Shown: positions 1-8,479 of the stretch, piece after piece
Numbering within the stretch: position 1 is the stretch's first letter
How the letters are laid out: each line of letters opens with the position of its first letter
DNA from: CAITNM01 sp037138055
GTDB lineage: Bacteria > Pseudomonadota > Alphaproteobacteria > Paracaedibacterales > CAITNM01
Direction of reading: 5' to 3'
DNA: 64,000 bases
Assembly: GCA_037138055.1 (NCBI GenBank)
Contig: JBAXJB010000004.1
Location: forward strand, 12,801 to 76,800
Program-made: the position numbers and the translations under genes
The notes under the pieces: generated by a model
Databases searched by the model: none
What the model saw: the letters and a program-made list of their open reading frames with translations, nothing else
Told to the model about the DNA's origin: nothing

Positions 1-1
1 A

Positions 2-628
2 AGTACAGCTTGGATTGTTTGGCATGCTTATCAACATCATCAAATGGCACAGACAATCACGCATCACGCTCTGGCACTATGGGTAATGGCATTTTCAACT
101 GTACTTACTTTGGGATTAGTTTTGTTCCAGTTTTATACAATTAAGCGCACCGATTCCATTGCCATTAAGGCCGATTTTTTGCATTATCAAGCCGACATAT
201 TATCGAACATTGCAGCAATAGTGGCGCTTGTAGCGCTTTCGTGGTTTGGCGTTGGCTGGATTGATATAGCATTCGGCGTTGGCATCGCTGTGTTTTTGCT
301 TGTTGGTAGTTGGAGCATTTTAAAGCAAAGCTCTAGTATTCTAATGGATAGAGAACTTGAACCTGCAGTTAGACAAGATATTTTAAAAAACATAGAGTCT
401 CACCCAAAGGTTATTGAGGCCCACGATTTGCGTACACGTAGCACGGGCCAACAAGACTTTATTCAGGTGCATATTACCCTTGATCCAGAAATTTCATTAA
501 ATGAAGCACATATCATTAGCGATGAAGTCGAGACGAATTTAAAAAAATCTCATCCAAAATCTGAAATTCTTATTCACCTAGATCCACTAGGTTATACCCA
601 CTTAGAAGTATTGAAAGCTAAATCATGA
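2..628 (+). CDS. fieF: Cation diffusion facilitator (FieF-like), 5' end cut by window edge
   Basis: This is the C-terminal two thirds of a CDF metal/proton antiporter that exports Fe2+/Zn2+ across the inner membrane. The reading frame is open to the left edge, so the true start lies outside; the first ATG, at 44, is internal. Visible are the TM5 metal site (H-Y-Q-A-D, the HxxxD pair) and the cytoplasmic domain. Its conserved metal ligands are present: His in HDLRTR, His in QVHI, and the final His and Asp in IHLDP. These match the E. coli YiiP/FieF ligands, so the protein looks functional. The stop overlaps the start of rsmB (ATGA), implying translational coupling. The substrate metal is inferred from the family. 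Confidence 0.88.
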   Translation, partial: STAWIVWHAYQHHQMAQTITHHALALWVMAFSTVLTLGLVLFQFYTIKRTDSIAIKADFLHYQADILSNIAAIVALVALSWFGVGWIDIAFGVGIAVFLLVGSWSILKQSSSILMDRELEPAVRQDILKNIESHPKVIEAHDLRTRSTGQQDFIQVHITLDPEISLNEAHIISDEVETNLKKSHPKSEILIHLDPLGYTHLEVLKAKS

Positions 629-1875
629 CACCAGCAGGCCAGTTACACAGCGTTATAGAACTTGTGGAAACGATTCTATCATTAAATAAAAAACCCGCAG
701 ATGCGGTAATGCAAAGCTATTTTCGTAATCGCCGTTATATTGGCAGCTCCGATCGACGCGCTATTGGTGATAGTGTTTATAGCGTACTTAGAAATTATCA
801 AGGCATTAAGGCGGCGCTTGCCATTACTTCTGCGCGACTTTTGGTTTTTGGTCATTATATTTTAGATAAAGAACAAACAATTGATGACATTCAGGAATTG
901 TGTGGCGAAGGGTATGGCCCATCCGAACTTTCTTATGAAGAATTGCAAATTTTGGGCGAATTAAAACCATATGATCCATATGCAATACCAAAGTGGTTGG
1001 AAGAACACTTAAGCGACAAAGAACTGATTAAAAGCTTGCATGATCAAGCACCAATGGATATTCGAATCAATTCTTTGAAAAACAACCGCGACGCAATTCT
1101 TACCCTATTAAAGCTAGAAGGATTTGATGTAGAGGCCACACCACTGAGCCCGCTTGGTATTCGTTTTGGAAAGCGTCAGCCGTTGAATACACATGAGCTT
1201 TGGGAAGATGGTACGTTAGAAGTTCAAGACGAAGCATCTCAGGTAGTAAGCTTACTGTGTAATGCACAGCCGGGCATGCAGGTTTTAGACTATTGCGCGG
1301 GCGCTGGTGGGAAGTCTCTTAGTCTTGCAGCAACCATGCAAAACAAAGGCAACCTTATTTTAAGTGATATTCATCCTCACCGGTTACAGCGCGCAAAAGA
1401 ACGTTTGCGTCGCGCAGGCGTTACTAGTTATCAGCTGAAAGACATTGCAAAAGATAATAGCTGGTTCAAAAGACAACATAATCGTTTTGATCGCGTGTTG
1501 GTAGATGCACCCTGTACAGGAACAGGCACATGGCGCCGCAACCCAGATTTAAAGAATCGCCTAACATCAACAGACCTTGAAGAACTAACGCAGTTACAGC
1601 AAAAAATTCTTGAGCAAGCGCTGCAGTTTGTAAAACCAGGCGGTCAACTTATTTATGTAACATGTTCAGTGCTTGAGGCGGAAAACAATAGCCAAGTTAC
1701 ATGGTTGTTGGAAAAACACCCTGAATTTAAATCTATTCCGGTTTCAGATGTGTGGAGCAAGACTCTAAAAGTTCCCTGTCCTTTTGCTACGGATACTGCT
1801 CAGTTCAAGCCAAGCACTCATGGAACAGATGGTTTCTTTGTTAGCATATTTGAGCGAAAAAATAAGGAAGCGTAA
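625..1875 (+). CDS. rsmB: 16S rRNA m5C967 methyltransferase RsmB
   Basis: SAM-dependent RNA cytosine-5 methyltransferase of the RsmB/Nop2 family, 416 residues. The N-terminal ~140 residues resemble the NusB-like domain of RsmB. The catalytic domain has the SAM loop DYCAGAGGKS near residue 220, the motif IV cysteine in DAPCTGTG near 294 and the nucleophilic motif VI cysteine in YVTCS near 345. Both catalytic cysteines are present, so the enzyme should be active. The start is fixed by a 4-base overlap (ATGA) with the upstream CDF gene. The stop shares a base with the next ATG (TAATG), so three genes appear to be read as one unit. Some alphaproteobacterial members of the family are annotated more loosely as RsmB/NOP. 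Confidence 0.92.
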   Translation: MTPAGQLHSVIELVETILSLNKKPADAVMQSYFRNRRYIGSSDRRAIGDSVYSVLRNYQGIKAALAITSARLLVFGHYILDKEQTIDDIQELCGEGYGPSELSYEELQILGELKPYDPYAIPKWLEEHLSDKELIKSLHDQAPMDIRINSLKNNRDAILTLLKLEGFDVEATPLSPLGIRFGKRQPLNTHELWEDGTLEVQDEASQVVSLLCNAQPGMQVLDYCAGAGGKSLSLAATMQNKGNLILSDIHPHRLQRAKERLRRAGVTSYQLKDIAKDNSWFKRQHNRFDRVLVDAPCTGTGTWRRNPDLKNRLTSTDLEELTQLQQKILEQALQFVKPGGQLIYVTCSVLEAENNSQVTWLLEKHPEFKSIPVSDVWSKTLKVPCPFATDTAQFKPSTHGTDGFFVSIFERKNKEA

Positions 1876-2504
1876 TGGATCTTTTTACTTACTTCAGGTC
1901 AACCGCAAGTTACAGAGTCCGCTTAGTGATGGCATATAAAGGCAGTGCATATGTACCTCATTACGTAAATCTACGCACCAATGAACAAAATCAAGAGTAT
2001 AAAAACATCAATGCATTTGGTTTAGTGCCCACTTTAAGCACCGAACAAGGAACAACTCCACAGTCTTTAGCGATTATTGAATATTTGGAAAAACTGCACC
2101 CTGCCCCAGCGCTTTGGCTGACTGACCCCTTTCAACAAGCGCAAGCTATGTCAATTGCACAAGTTATTTGTTGTGATATTCATCCGCTTAATAATCTACG
2201 AGTGTTAAAATATTTAACTGATACATTAGGCATTACGGAAGAACAAAAAAGCGCTTGGTATCATCATTGGGTGCACGAAGGCTTTAAACCTTTAGAAAAG
2301 CAGTTGACTGAAACATCAGGTGTATTTTGTGTGAAAGACCAGCTTTCAATTGCAGATATTTGTCTTATTCCCCAGGTTTATAATGCGAATCGTTTTGGAG
2401 TAGACCTTTCTGGCTATCCTATTATTCGCCGCATTAATGAAGCAGTGCTTGACCTTCATTGGACAAAAGCAGCAACGCCTGAAGCACAGGAAGATGCTTG
2501 CTAA
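1875..2504 (+). CDS. maiA: Maleylacetoacetate isomerase / zeta-class glutathione S-transferase
   Basis: A 209-residue GST-fold protein. The N-terminal thioredoxin-like domain starts with LFTYFRSTASYRVR, the zeta-class signature that carries the glutathione-activating serine. It continues with VPTL and the SLAIIEYLE segment that binds the glutathione gamma-glutamyl group. The C-terminal helical domain contains SIADICLIPQ. In the family it isomerises maleylacetoacetate to fumarylacetoacetate in tyrosine breakdown. No other gene of that pathway is in the window, so a broader GST role is possible. It begins at the last base of the rsmB stop codon, which suggests coupled translation. Confidence 0.85.
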   Translation: MDLFTYFRSTASYRVRLVMAYKGSAYVPHYVNLRTNEQNQEYKNINAFGLVPTLSTEQGTTPQSLAIIEYLEKLHPAPALWLTDPFQQAQAMSIAQVICCDIHPLNNLRVLKYLTDTLGITEEQKSAWYHHWVHEGFKPLEKQLTETSGVFCVKDQLSIADICLIPQVYNANRFGVDLSGYPIIRRINEAVLDLHWTKAATPEAQEDAC

Positions 2505-2664
2505 GCCACAAATCTCACCAGGCAAGTGATTTTTACTAGAAAATCTAAATTAATCAGATCACTTAACAAAAATTTGGAAATTGTTCCTTTTGTAAAGATT
2601 TTTTTAATACTTTTATAGGCATTATTAAAACTCATTAGTTTTAATCGCTTCAAAGGTAATAAAT

Positions 2665-3168
2665 ATGCAAAAAGTAATAATATTTTTAATGGTATCAATT
2701 CACGTAACTTTTTCTAGTTTAATGAGTTCAGTCTACATAGCTGAAGATTTCACGTTTACAGAATCAGATCGCTTTGCACTAAGAAAAGCCTACAGAGATA
2801 CAGAAAATGATAAAATATCGTTTAGAGGACCAAAAATAAATCGACAAGATTTTTATGGAAAAACAGTTTTATATTCTGCTTGCGAATTTGGCAGAACCAG
2901 CGTTGCGCTATTTCTTTTAAAGGAATTTAATGCTGACATTAACATACTGGCTGACAATGGGCTAACGCCATTACTTGTTGCGTGTTTTAAAGGCCATATT
3001 GATGTTGTAAAACTACTTTTGTGTTGGAAAGTTGATTTCATAGAAGACGCCATGCATATAGCAAAAAAGAGAAAATATTCAAAAATACTATCTCTTTTAA
3101 CAAATGAAGATGAATTAAATGATCGCGGAAAAACGTCCCCCAAATCTGTATTGGAAGTCATAAGCTAG
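2665..3168 (+). CDS. Exported ankyrin-repeat protein
   Basis: A 167-residue protein with a hydrophobic N-terminus (residues 1-22, basic residue then VIIFLMV...) that looks like a signal peptide. Two recognisable ankyrin repeats follow at about residues 68-118: YGKTVLYSACEFG...VALFLL and NGLTPLLVACFKGHIDVVKLLL. A third, degenerate repeat comes after. Ankyrin repeats bind other proteins and are common in exported proteins of intracellular bacteria, so an effector or periplasmic adaptor role is inferred. A purine-rich AAAGG sits upstream of the ATG. The 3' end overlaps the convergent amidase gene by 11 bases. The target is unknown. Confidence 0.75.
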   Translation: MQKVIIFLMVSIHVTFSSLMSSVYIAEDFTFTESDRFALRKAYRDTENDKISFRGPKINRQDFYGKTVLYSACEFGRTSVALFLLKEFNADINILADNGLTPLLVACFKGHIDVVKLLLCWKVDFIEDAMHIAKKRKYSKILSLLTNEDELNDRGKTSPKSVLEVIS

Positions 3169-3661
3169 TATCACCGGTTCTAATTTTTTCCCAAGGGAAA
3201 GCTGGTCCAGGATCAGTTTTTCGCCCTGGGGCAATATCTTCATGGCCAATAATACGATTAAGCGGAATAGGATGTTTTGCCATTAGCTGAGCTAATAATT
3301 CTTTTAAAGCATTAATCTGAGCATCAGGAAAAATTGGCCATTCGCCGGTTAAAGCATAACCAGCAAGGTAGCCTCCATTTTGAAGTTCAATGCCTATGGA
3401 AAAATGGTTCACATTATCTTGACCTTCCCAGGAACTGGGGCCCGCATGCCATGCGCGTTTTTCATCATCAACCAATTGATAAATCGTACCGTCTTCATCG
3501 ATAGCATAATGACTGCTAACCTCACGTTTAGGATCAGTTAGAATTTGCAGAGCTTCTTCCATAGTTGCTACATCTGTATAGTGCAACACTACACAGTCTA
3601 TTTTTGCACCATCGGGACGATCATTAAAATTAGGCGAAGGATAGGGAATAATTTTCAGCAT
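3158..3661 (-). CDS. N-acetylmuramoyl-L-alanine amidase (amidase_2 / AmpD-AmiD type)
   Basis: Zinc amidase that cleaves the amide bond between N-acetylmuramic acid and L-alanine in peptidoglycan or its recycled fragments. Visible ligands and motifs are VVLHYTD (first zinc His), SSHYAIDEDG, HFSIGIELQN, and GHEDIAPGRKTDPGPAFPW with the second His and the Asp ligand. I chose the ATG at 3661, which is preceded by GGAAAA at good spacing and gives 167 residues. An in-frame ATG at 3712 would add 17 residues but lacks a ribosome site. No signal peptide is apparent from the preferred start, so cytosolic AmpD-like recycling is the likelier role. Confidence 0.87.
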   Translation of the reverse strand: MLKIIPYPSPNFNDRPDGAKIDCVVLHYTDVATMEEALQILTDPKREVSSHYAIDEDGTIYQLVDDEKRAWHAGPSSWEGQDNVNHFSIGIELQNGGYLAGYALTGEWPIFPDAQINALKELLAQLMAKHPIPLNRIIGHEDIAPGRKTDPGPAFPWEKIRTGDTSL

Positions 3662-3731
3662 CAATTTTTCCGTTGTTCTTTTATACACAAATGCGGCACA
3701 ATGGGCTCGCATGTTTATTTAGAGGTATTTT

Positions 3732-4553
3732 ATGATTTTCGTCAAAGTTTTATGGTCATTGTTAATAAACCTTGATCTTATTGTTATTACACTGCTTGTA
3801 TTTGGAACGATGCGTAAGTTGTGTAATAAAACTTGTTCTATGCAAAAACCTGTAATGAGCGCCGCAGCAATTTTGCTAATATTCATGATGGGTGATTTTC
3901 CATTTAGTGGACGTTATATTTTAAGGCACCTAGAAGAAAAAATTCCAGTTACTCAGCTTCCGCGCAATGTTCACGGCATAGTGATTACTGGTGGTTCTTT
4001 ATGCTTATTTGAAACAGAAGTTAGTGGTTCAGCTGTTTATCATAAAACAGCAGGAAGACTTTTTGACGCTTTAAAAGTGTCCCATTCACATCCATATGCA
4101 GAAATTGTTTTTGCTGGTTCAAAATTAGAAAGCGATGAATTTCTAAAGCTCGCGACTTCTCTTGGGGTTTCTCATAAAAGAATTAAGACCGTCAGTAATG
4201 AAAAATTAAGTTCTTTGGAAGCTGTAGCGGAAGAAGCATCAAAACTTATAGGCAATACAAAACATAAAAAATGGCTATTGATAACATCTGCTTACTTAAT
4301 GCCACGCACATTAAATATATTCCAATCACACAACTGTGAATTAACTCCCTTCCCTGTTGATTTTCACACGATTGGTCATGCCCATGATAAAAAACCTGCT
4401 GGCTACTTAACAAGACTAGCTATGAGTTTTCAAGACCGTTTAGGGTTCGTTGCTTGGAACATTGCATGGAGAGAAATAGCCGGACTATGCAACCTGCGAT
4501 TAAGCGGAAAAACAAAAACCTTATTCCCAAAAATTGATGCACCCAAAGTATAA
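3732..4553 (+). CDS. DUF218 / YdcF-like membrane protein (ElyC-SanA family)
   Basis: A 273-residue protein with two N-terminal membrane segments (about residues 7-26 and 41-58), then a soluble DUF218 domain. Recognisable blocks are GIVITGGS, AEIVFAGSK, NEKLSSLEAVAEEA and KKWLLITSAYLMPRTLNIFQ, the last being the family's (V/I)TS.xHMPR motif. Members of this family (ElyC, SanA, YdcF) are linked to envelope integrity and lipid-carrier metabolism, but the reaction is not established. A second DUF218 protein lies after ftsX at 30027-30596. The 3' end overlaps the next gene by 17 bases, suggesting co-expression. Confidence 0.75.
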   Translation: MIFVKVLWSLLINLDLIVITLLVFGTMRKLCNKTCSMQKPVMSAAAILLIFMMGDFPFSGRYILRHLEEKIPVTQLPRNVHGIVITGGSLCLFETEVSGSAVYHKTAGRLFDALKVSHSHPYAEIVFAGSKLESDEFLKLATSLGVSHKRIKTVSNEKLSSLEAVAEEASKLIGNTKHKKWLLITSAYLMPRTLNIFQSHNCELTPFPVDFHTIGHAHDKKPAGYLTRLAMSFQDRLGFVAWNIAWREIAGLCNLRLSGKTKTLFPKIDAPKV

Positions 4554-5391
4554 GGGTTTACTGTGGATATTGGGGTGGTGTGTAACCTTTACTTGCGGGG
4601 TAACCACCTCAAAATTTTTGAGTGGCAGCACAAATAATTTTACATTATTTTGTGTGCGCTACCTTTTTGGCATGTTGTTTTTTTTACCTGTTTTTTTGCC
4701 GAAATTATCAAGCCTCAACAAGTTACAAGCTTCCGTATGGTTACATATAACTAGGGCTTTGTGTATTGGAGCATCAACACTTTTAACCTATCAGACTTAC
4801 CGTAATCTTCCATTAGCAATCGCAACTAGCGTAGGCTTTACAGGACCGTTGCTAGCATCATCTTTTGGTATGTTATTTTTAAAAGAAAAGCTTAGTCAGC
4901 CTAAAATATTGGCGCTTGTTTTGGGGTACTTAGGTGTGCTGTTCATTGTGCAACCAAGGTATATAAATTTAGATATGCACTATATATTTACGGGGTTGGG
5001 CGCTTGTATTTTAGCGAGCTCTGCAAATACACTAGCCAGAAAACTTAGCAACAAAGATTCAGCAATCTTAATTATGCTTACATCCACTCTTATTTTGGGT
5101 AGCATTGCATTTGTTGGCTTTTGTATATCGAATGAACCAATTCACAACGCAGATTTACTGTTATTAATTGCCGTTGGTATATTTGGTTCGCTTTCACAAT
5201 TTGCTTATATCAAAGCGGTAAGTTTTGCTGAAGTCAGTTTTATATCACCCTTTGAATACACCAGGCTTTTATTGGCTGTTCCTGTTGGGTATTTTGTGTT
5301 TGGAGAGTCAGTGAATCTTGGGCAGGCATTTGGAATGCTGCTGATTGTTGCAGGTTGCTTATACCTTTCTGGTAAGAAAGTCGCTAACTAA
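4537..5391 (+). CDS. DMT-superfamily (EamA) transporter
   Basis: An integral membrane protein of 284 residues with about ten hydrophobic helices arranged as two EamA repeats. The first repeat runs through GFTGPLLASSFGMLFLKEKLS, a typical EamA block; the second ends at EYTRLLLAVPVGYFVFGES. This superfamily moves small metabolites across the inner membrane, and relatives in Rickettsiales include S-adenosylmethionine importers. The substrate here cannot be read from sequence. I use the ATG at 4537 rather than the TTG just before it. The start lies inside the end of the DUF218 gene. Convergent overlap of 8 bases with the next DMT gene. Confidence 0.85.
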   Translation: MHPKYKGLLWILGWCVTFTCGVTTSKFLSGSTNNFTLFCVRYLFGMLFFLPVFLPKLSSLNKLQASVWLHITRALCIGASTLLTYQTYRNLPLAIATSVGFTGPLLASSFGMLFLKEKLSQPKILALVLGYLGVLFIVQPRYINLDMHYIFTGLGACILASSANTLARKLSNKDSAILIMLTSTLILGSIAFVGFCISNEPIHNADLLLLIAVGIFGSLSQFAYIKAVSFAEVSFISPFEYTRLLLAVPVGYFVFGESVNLGQAFGMLLIVAGCLYLSGKKVAN

Positions 5392-6256
5392 TAGATTTAG
5401 CTTTCTTGCAGCTTTGCACAATGTAAACCCCACCCAAAATAATAATCACCCCAATGTACTGTGCTATGGTAATTTTTTCCTGTAAAAAGAGAATACCAAG
5501 AATAATGGTGACAATGGGTTCAAACACAGAAAGGATAGACGCTTTTGTGCTGTTAATAGTACGCATAGCTACGTACACCAGATAAATAGGTAATACAGTT
5601 GCAAGAATTGCTAACCCGCTGATGTTCCCAATAACCCAAGCTGTAGTTGGTATGTACACAGAGCCTTTGTAGGCTATAAGTAAAGCAAAAACTAAAAAGT
5701 TACCCAAACAAATGCAAAAGGTACCACTTACTACTGACAAGCTTTTAATGGCACGCTGAGAAGAATAAAAATACACACCGAAAGCAAAAGCACAAAAAAG
5801 CCCCCAACCAATTCCTTCTAGGCTTAAGTGCCAATTGCTAGGATCACTTAAGAAAAGAACTCCCACCAATACAATAGCCAGGCCTTTTAAAATAACGGAA
5901 CTTGGTGGATTTTTGCCGTGCAACCAGTCAAGTAGCACTACAAAAATAGGGTAGCAGTAGAATAGAACCATGGCCAACCCGCTGCCAATATACTTAATAG
6001 CAAAAAAATAAAAGCTAGTGGCACTTGCATAAAAAATAGAAGAAATACCTATAGTCAGCAGACCTTTTTTGGAAATAACGTCCTTCCAATGTTGCTTAGT
6101 ATTTAAAAAAGGCAGCAGCACAACAACCGACAAAAGAAAACGCCAAAATAGGAATTCGTTGATTTCAAGCCCTGCTTGAAGCAAATAGACGCCAAATAAT
6201 CCTAAGCTTCCGTAAAGAGCCCCAGACAAAATTGCCATCCACGTTCCTAAATTCAT
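5384..6256 (-). CDS. DMT-superfamily (EamA) transporter
   Basis: A 290-residue inner-membrane carrier with ten predicted helices and two EamA repeats. The first repeat has YYFFAIKYIGSG-type packing and a charged loop (LLDWLHGKNPPS). The second has the block SVFEPIVTIILGILFLQEKI. It is only distantly similar to the convergent EamA gene next to it, so this is not a recent duplication. Together with that gene and the ones at 20598-22647, it gives this short region four metabolite carriers. That would fit an organism that scavenges from its surroundings or a host. Substrate unknown. Confidence 0.85.
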   Translation of the reverse strand: MNLGTWMAILSGALYGSLGLFGVYLLQAGLEINEFLFWRFLLSVVVLLPFLNTKQHWKDVISKKGLLTIGISSIFYASATSFYFFAIKYIGSGLAMVLFYCYPIFVVLLDWLHGKNPPSSVILKGLAIVLVGVLFLSDPSNWHLSLEGIGWGLFCAFAFGVYFYSSQRAIKSLSVVSGTFCICLGNFLVFALLIAYKGSVYIPTTAWVIGNISGLAILATVLPIYLVYVAMRTINSTKASILSVFEPIVTIILGILFLQEKITIAQYIGVIIILGGVYIVQSCKKAKSIS

Positions 6257-6378
6257 ATTAAGTCATTCTTACAGTAATGGGTTATATAACAAGTCTATAT
6301 TGAACAGAAACAGAAAGCACGCAGTTTTATGCACTATTTTAAAAATACCTACTTTGTCTTGCTTTATAATTTAATTAC

Positions 6379-6409
6379 TTGACAATTTAGATATGAAACA
6401 CTATATAAC
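6379..6409 (+). promoter_or_regulatory. Candidate sigma-70 promoter for the 651-residue exported protein
   Basis: A perfect TTGACA lies at 6379-6384. It is followed by TATATA (17-base spacer) and, overlapping it, TATAAC (19-base spacer). The ATG is about 40 bases downstream and is preceded by AAGGAAA. The upstream gene is divergent, so this is the natural promoter for the gene at 6444. Confidence 0.55.
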
Positions 6410-6443
6410 GTTCATCATCAAAACACACTATTAAGGAAATCAA

Positions 6444-8399
6444 ATGAAAAAATCGAAAATATTAGCATTGGCTTTGTGCCTTACTTGTTTACCAGTACAT
6501 GGAGCTGCAACTGGAGAGGCTGGCACAGAAAGTGTAGACTTAGCAGCAGTTGGTATGGCTCCTCACTTTAGAGTGTTTAATGATACTGACGCAGAACTAG
6601 CAGCTGTATACCCCGGCACAATGACAGGCTGGAATAAAGTTGATGTTGAAGGCATTGATATTATTTCTGTAGTCCGCAAAATTGAAGCTGATTGGAAATC
6701 TGCCACTGGAGAAGAAATACTAGCTTTACGTTCTTTCTATTTTAACAAGTTTTTTAATTTCATGGATGGTTTAAAAGAAAGAAGAGAAGATACAATAGAC
6801 ATGGCTTTGTGGAATGACATACGCCAAGAAGCAGCTACAGCCGAAGCGGGTGGCGTAGGCGAACTTCAATGGCATTTAGTAGAAGTTATGTTCATGCGTG
6901 GTTTATTATTAGCATCAGGCGGTGGAAGCCCAGAAGCACAAGACTTATTAAGCACAGTTCCTGATATGAAATTATTTTTTGGTGCACTAGCTGATACACC
7001 AGCACACCTAAGAATACCTGGTCAACCAGTGGTACCTGCATGGCAGCATTCTTCTGTGGCTTGCATTATAAACAGTACTGATGATGAAGCCAGAGGCCAG
7101 GATGTACATAAACCAAGACTACAGCCGCATCCACTAGACTGGGACACAGTAAAACCTATCAGCAAAGAAGCTAAGCGTCTTGGATTACACAAAGAAGTTT
7201 ATTTACCAATGGTAGATGCTGGTAAAATTGGCATTACAACTCTGGTAAAAATGTGGTTGCACCAAATTTTCGGCGTACCCTTAACGTATGGCGAATACAC
7301 TGCCCATGGCATTAATTTAGGTTCAGCTGTTGGCGCAATGCACGACGAAGCACATGGTATTGTTGATAACCGCAGAAGAGAAGTAAAACAAGCAATAATA
7401 AGCTTGTTGAATGCAGCAAGTGCTGCTGGTAAAAACCCAAGAGCTGAAGCTTTACCACTTGCAACTAGGCACATGGTTTCTCGTTTTAATGCGCTTAACC
7501 AAACATTATTAGCATATGTAGAAGCTAAAGAACGTAGAGCTGTAGAAGCCTTAAGCGCTGCAAAAGCATTGGCACCAGATGATGCTGATAATGCTGAGCG
7601 TAGAGAAGCTGAAAAAATTGCACGTAGACAATATAACACTGGTATTACAGCGTTATTCCAAGCATTGCATGAAGCATATGCAATGAAAGCAAATGTACTT
7701 GAAGCACCAACCCTTGAAAAGGCAATCACGCGCTTGTGTGCAAACGCTACAAGTGGAGAAACTTCAGAGAAATTTAATGAATTAGAGACTTTCTTCAATC
7801 CACGCTCTGATTTAACTAATGAAGAAATTTTTGCAAGAATAGAAACACGTTCTTTAGCATCAGTTGGCGTTCATGTTTATGGAGCAATTGTACCAACGAC
7901 AATTGCTGAATATGCAGCGCAAGGTAAAGTCTTTATGGACACGTTGCAAGTAAACCGTGGAGCAGTATACACAGAAATACTTTTTGATGTGTTTGGCGGA
8001 AAACGCGTAAAAATACAAGTGCCAACGACACACTATTTGGTAAACACTGCAAAAGATGAAAATGCCGTACTAAGTTTAGTTGGGCAAAAGGTATCTGAAG
8101 CTAATGTGCCAACCAATGAACAAAGACAAGACTTGCGGGAAGCAGATGAAACAATCAAAAAAGTAGCTTTAAAGCGAATAGAACGTTGGTTAACAGAAGT
8201 TGAAGCACGCACAAACACTTTAGTTTCTGGCTTAACCGCTGATGTGTTAGCTCATGTTCCTGCTGAAGCGATGGCTGCTTACAATCAACTAGTAGCAGCC
8301 CAAAATGATGAATGGACAAGATTTATGCCATCAGTAGCGTTGATCCCATGGGTTGCACCAGCACCAGAGGTTGCACCAGCAGTTACAGAAACTGCCTAG
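6444..8399 (+). CDS. Large exported protein of unknown function
   Basis: A 651-residue protein with a clean signal peptide (MKKSK, hydrophobic LALALCLTCLP, cleavage around HGA-AT near residue 21). The mature part is Ala- and Glu-rich and probably mostly helical. It has a basic/acidic heptad-like stretch near residues 360-400 (KERRAVEALSAAKAL, NAERREAEKIARRQ) and a low-complexity APAPEVAPAVTETA tail. I recognise no domain. It has its own promoter-like sequence, an AAGGAAA ribosome site and an intrinsic terminator, so it is a single-gene unit. Codon use looks like that of its neighbours. Secretion and a host-facing role are inferences from the signal peptide only. Confidence 0.8.
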   Translation: MKKSKILALALCLTCLPVHGAATGEAGTESVDLAAVGMAPHFRVFNDTDAELAAVYPGTMTGWNKVDVEGIDIISVVRKIEADWKSATGEEILALRSFYFNKFFNFMDGLKERREDTIDMALWNDIRQEAATAEAGGVGELQWHLVEVMFMRGLLLASGGGSPEAQDLLSTVPDMKLFFGALADTPAHLRIPGQPVVPAWQHSSVACIINSTDDEARGQDVHKPRLQPHPLDWDTVKPISKEAKRLGLHKEVYLPMVDAGKIGITTLVKMWLHQIFGVPLTYGEYTAHGINLGSAVGAMHDEAHGIVDNRRREVKQAIISLLNAASAAGKNPRAEALPLATRHMVSRFNALNQTLLAYVEAKERRAVEALSAAKALAPDDADNAERREAEKIARRQYNTGITALFQALHEAYAMKANVLEAPTLEKAITRLCANATSGETSEKFNELETFFNPRSDLTNEEIFARIETRSLASVGVHVYGAIVPTTIAEYAAQGKVFMDTLQVNRGAVYTEILFDVFGGKRVKIQVPTTHYLVNTAKDENAVLSLVGQKVSEANVPTNEQRQDLREADETIKKVALKRIERWLTEVEARTNTLVSGLTADVLAHVPAEAMAAYNQLVAAQNDEWTRFMPSVALIPWVAPAPEVAPAVTETA

Positions 8400-8447
8400 T
8401 ACTATGGAGCACCTAGCTAACCGTAAAAATTAGGTAGAATTAAATCA

Positions 8448-8475
8448 GGAGCAACTTTTGGTTGCTCCTTTTTTT
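8448..8475 (+). terminator. Intrinsic terminator
   Basis: A perfect 8-bp stem (GGAGCAAC / GTTGCTCC) with a 5-base loop is followed directly by seven T. It lies 48 bases after the stop of the 651-residue protein gene and ends just before the convergent NUDIX gene stop. Confidence 0.9.
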
Positions 8476-8479
8476 ACAA

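Noticed and set aside
2501..2698. 65-residue minus-strand open frame between maiA and the ankyrin gene
   Set aside because: No ribosome site, low-complexity A/T-driven composition, and it covers the promoter and start of the ankyrin gene.
7199..7798. 199-residue open frame antisense to the large exported protein
   Set aside because: It is a by-product of the Ala-rich codon pattern on the coding strand; no ribosome site or recognisable motif.
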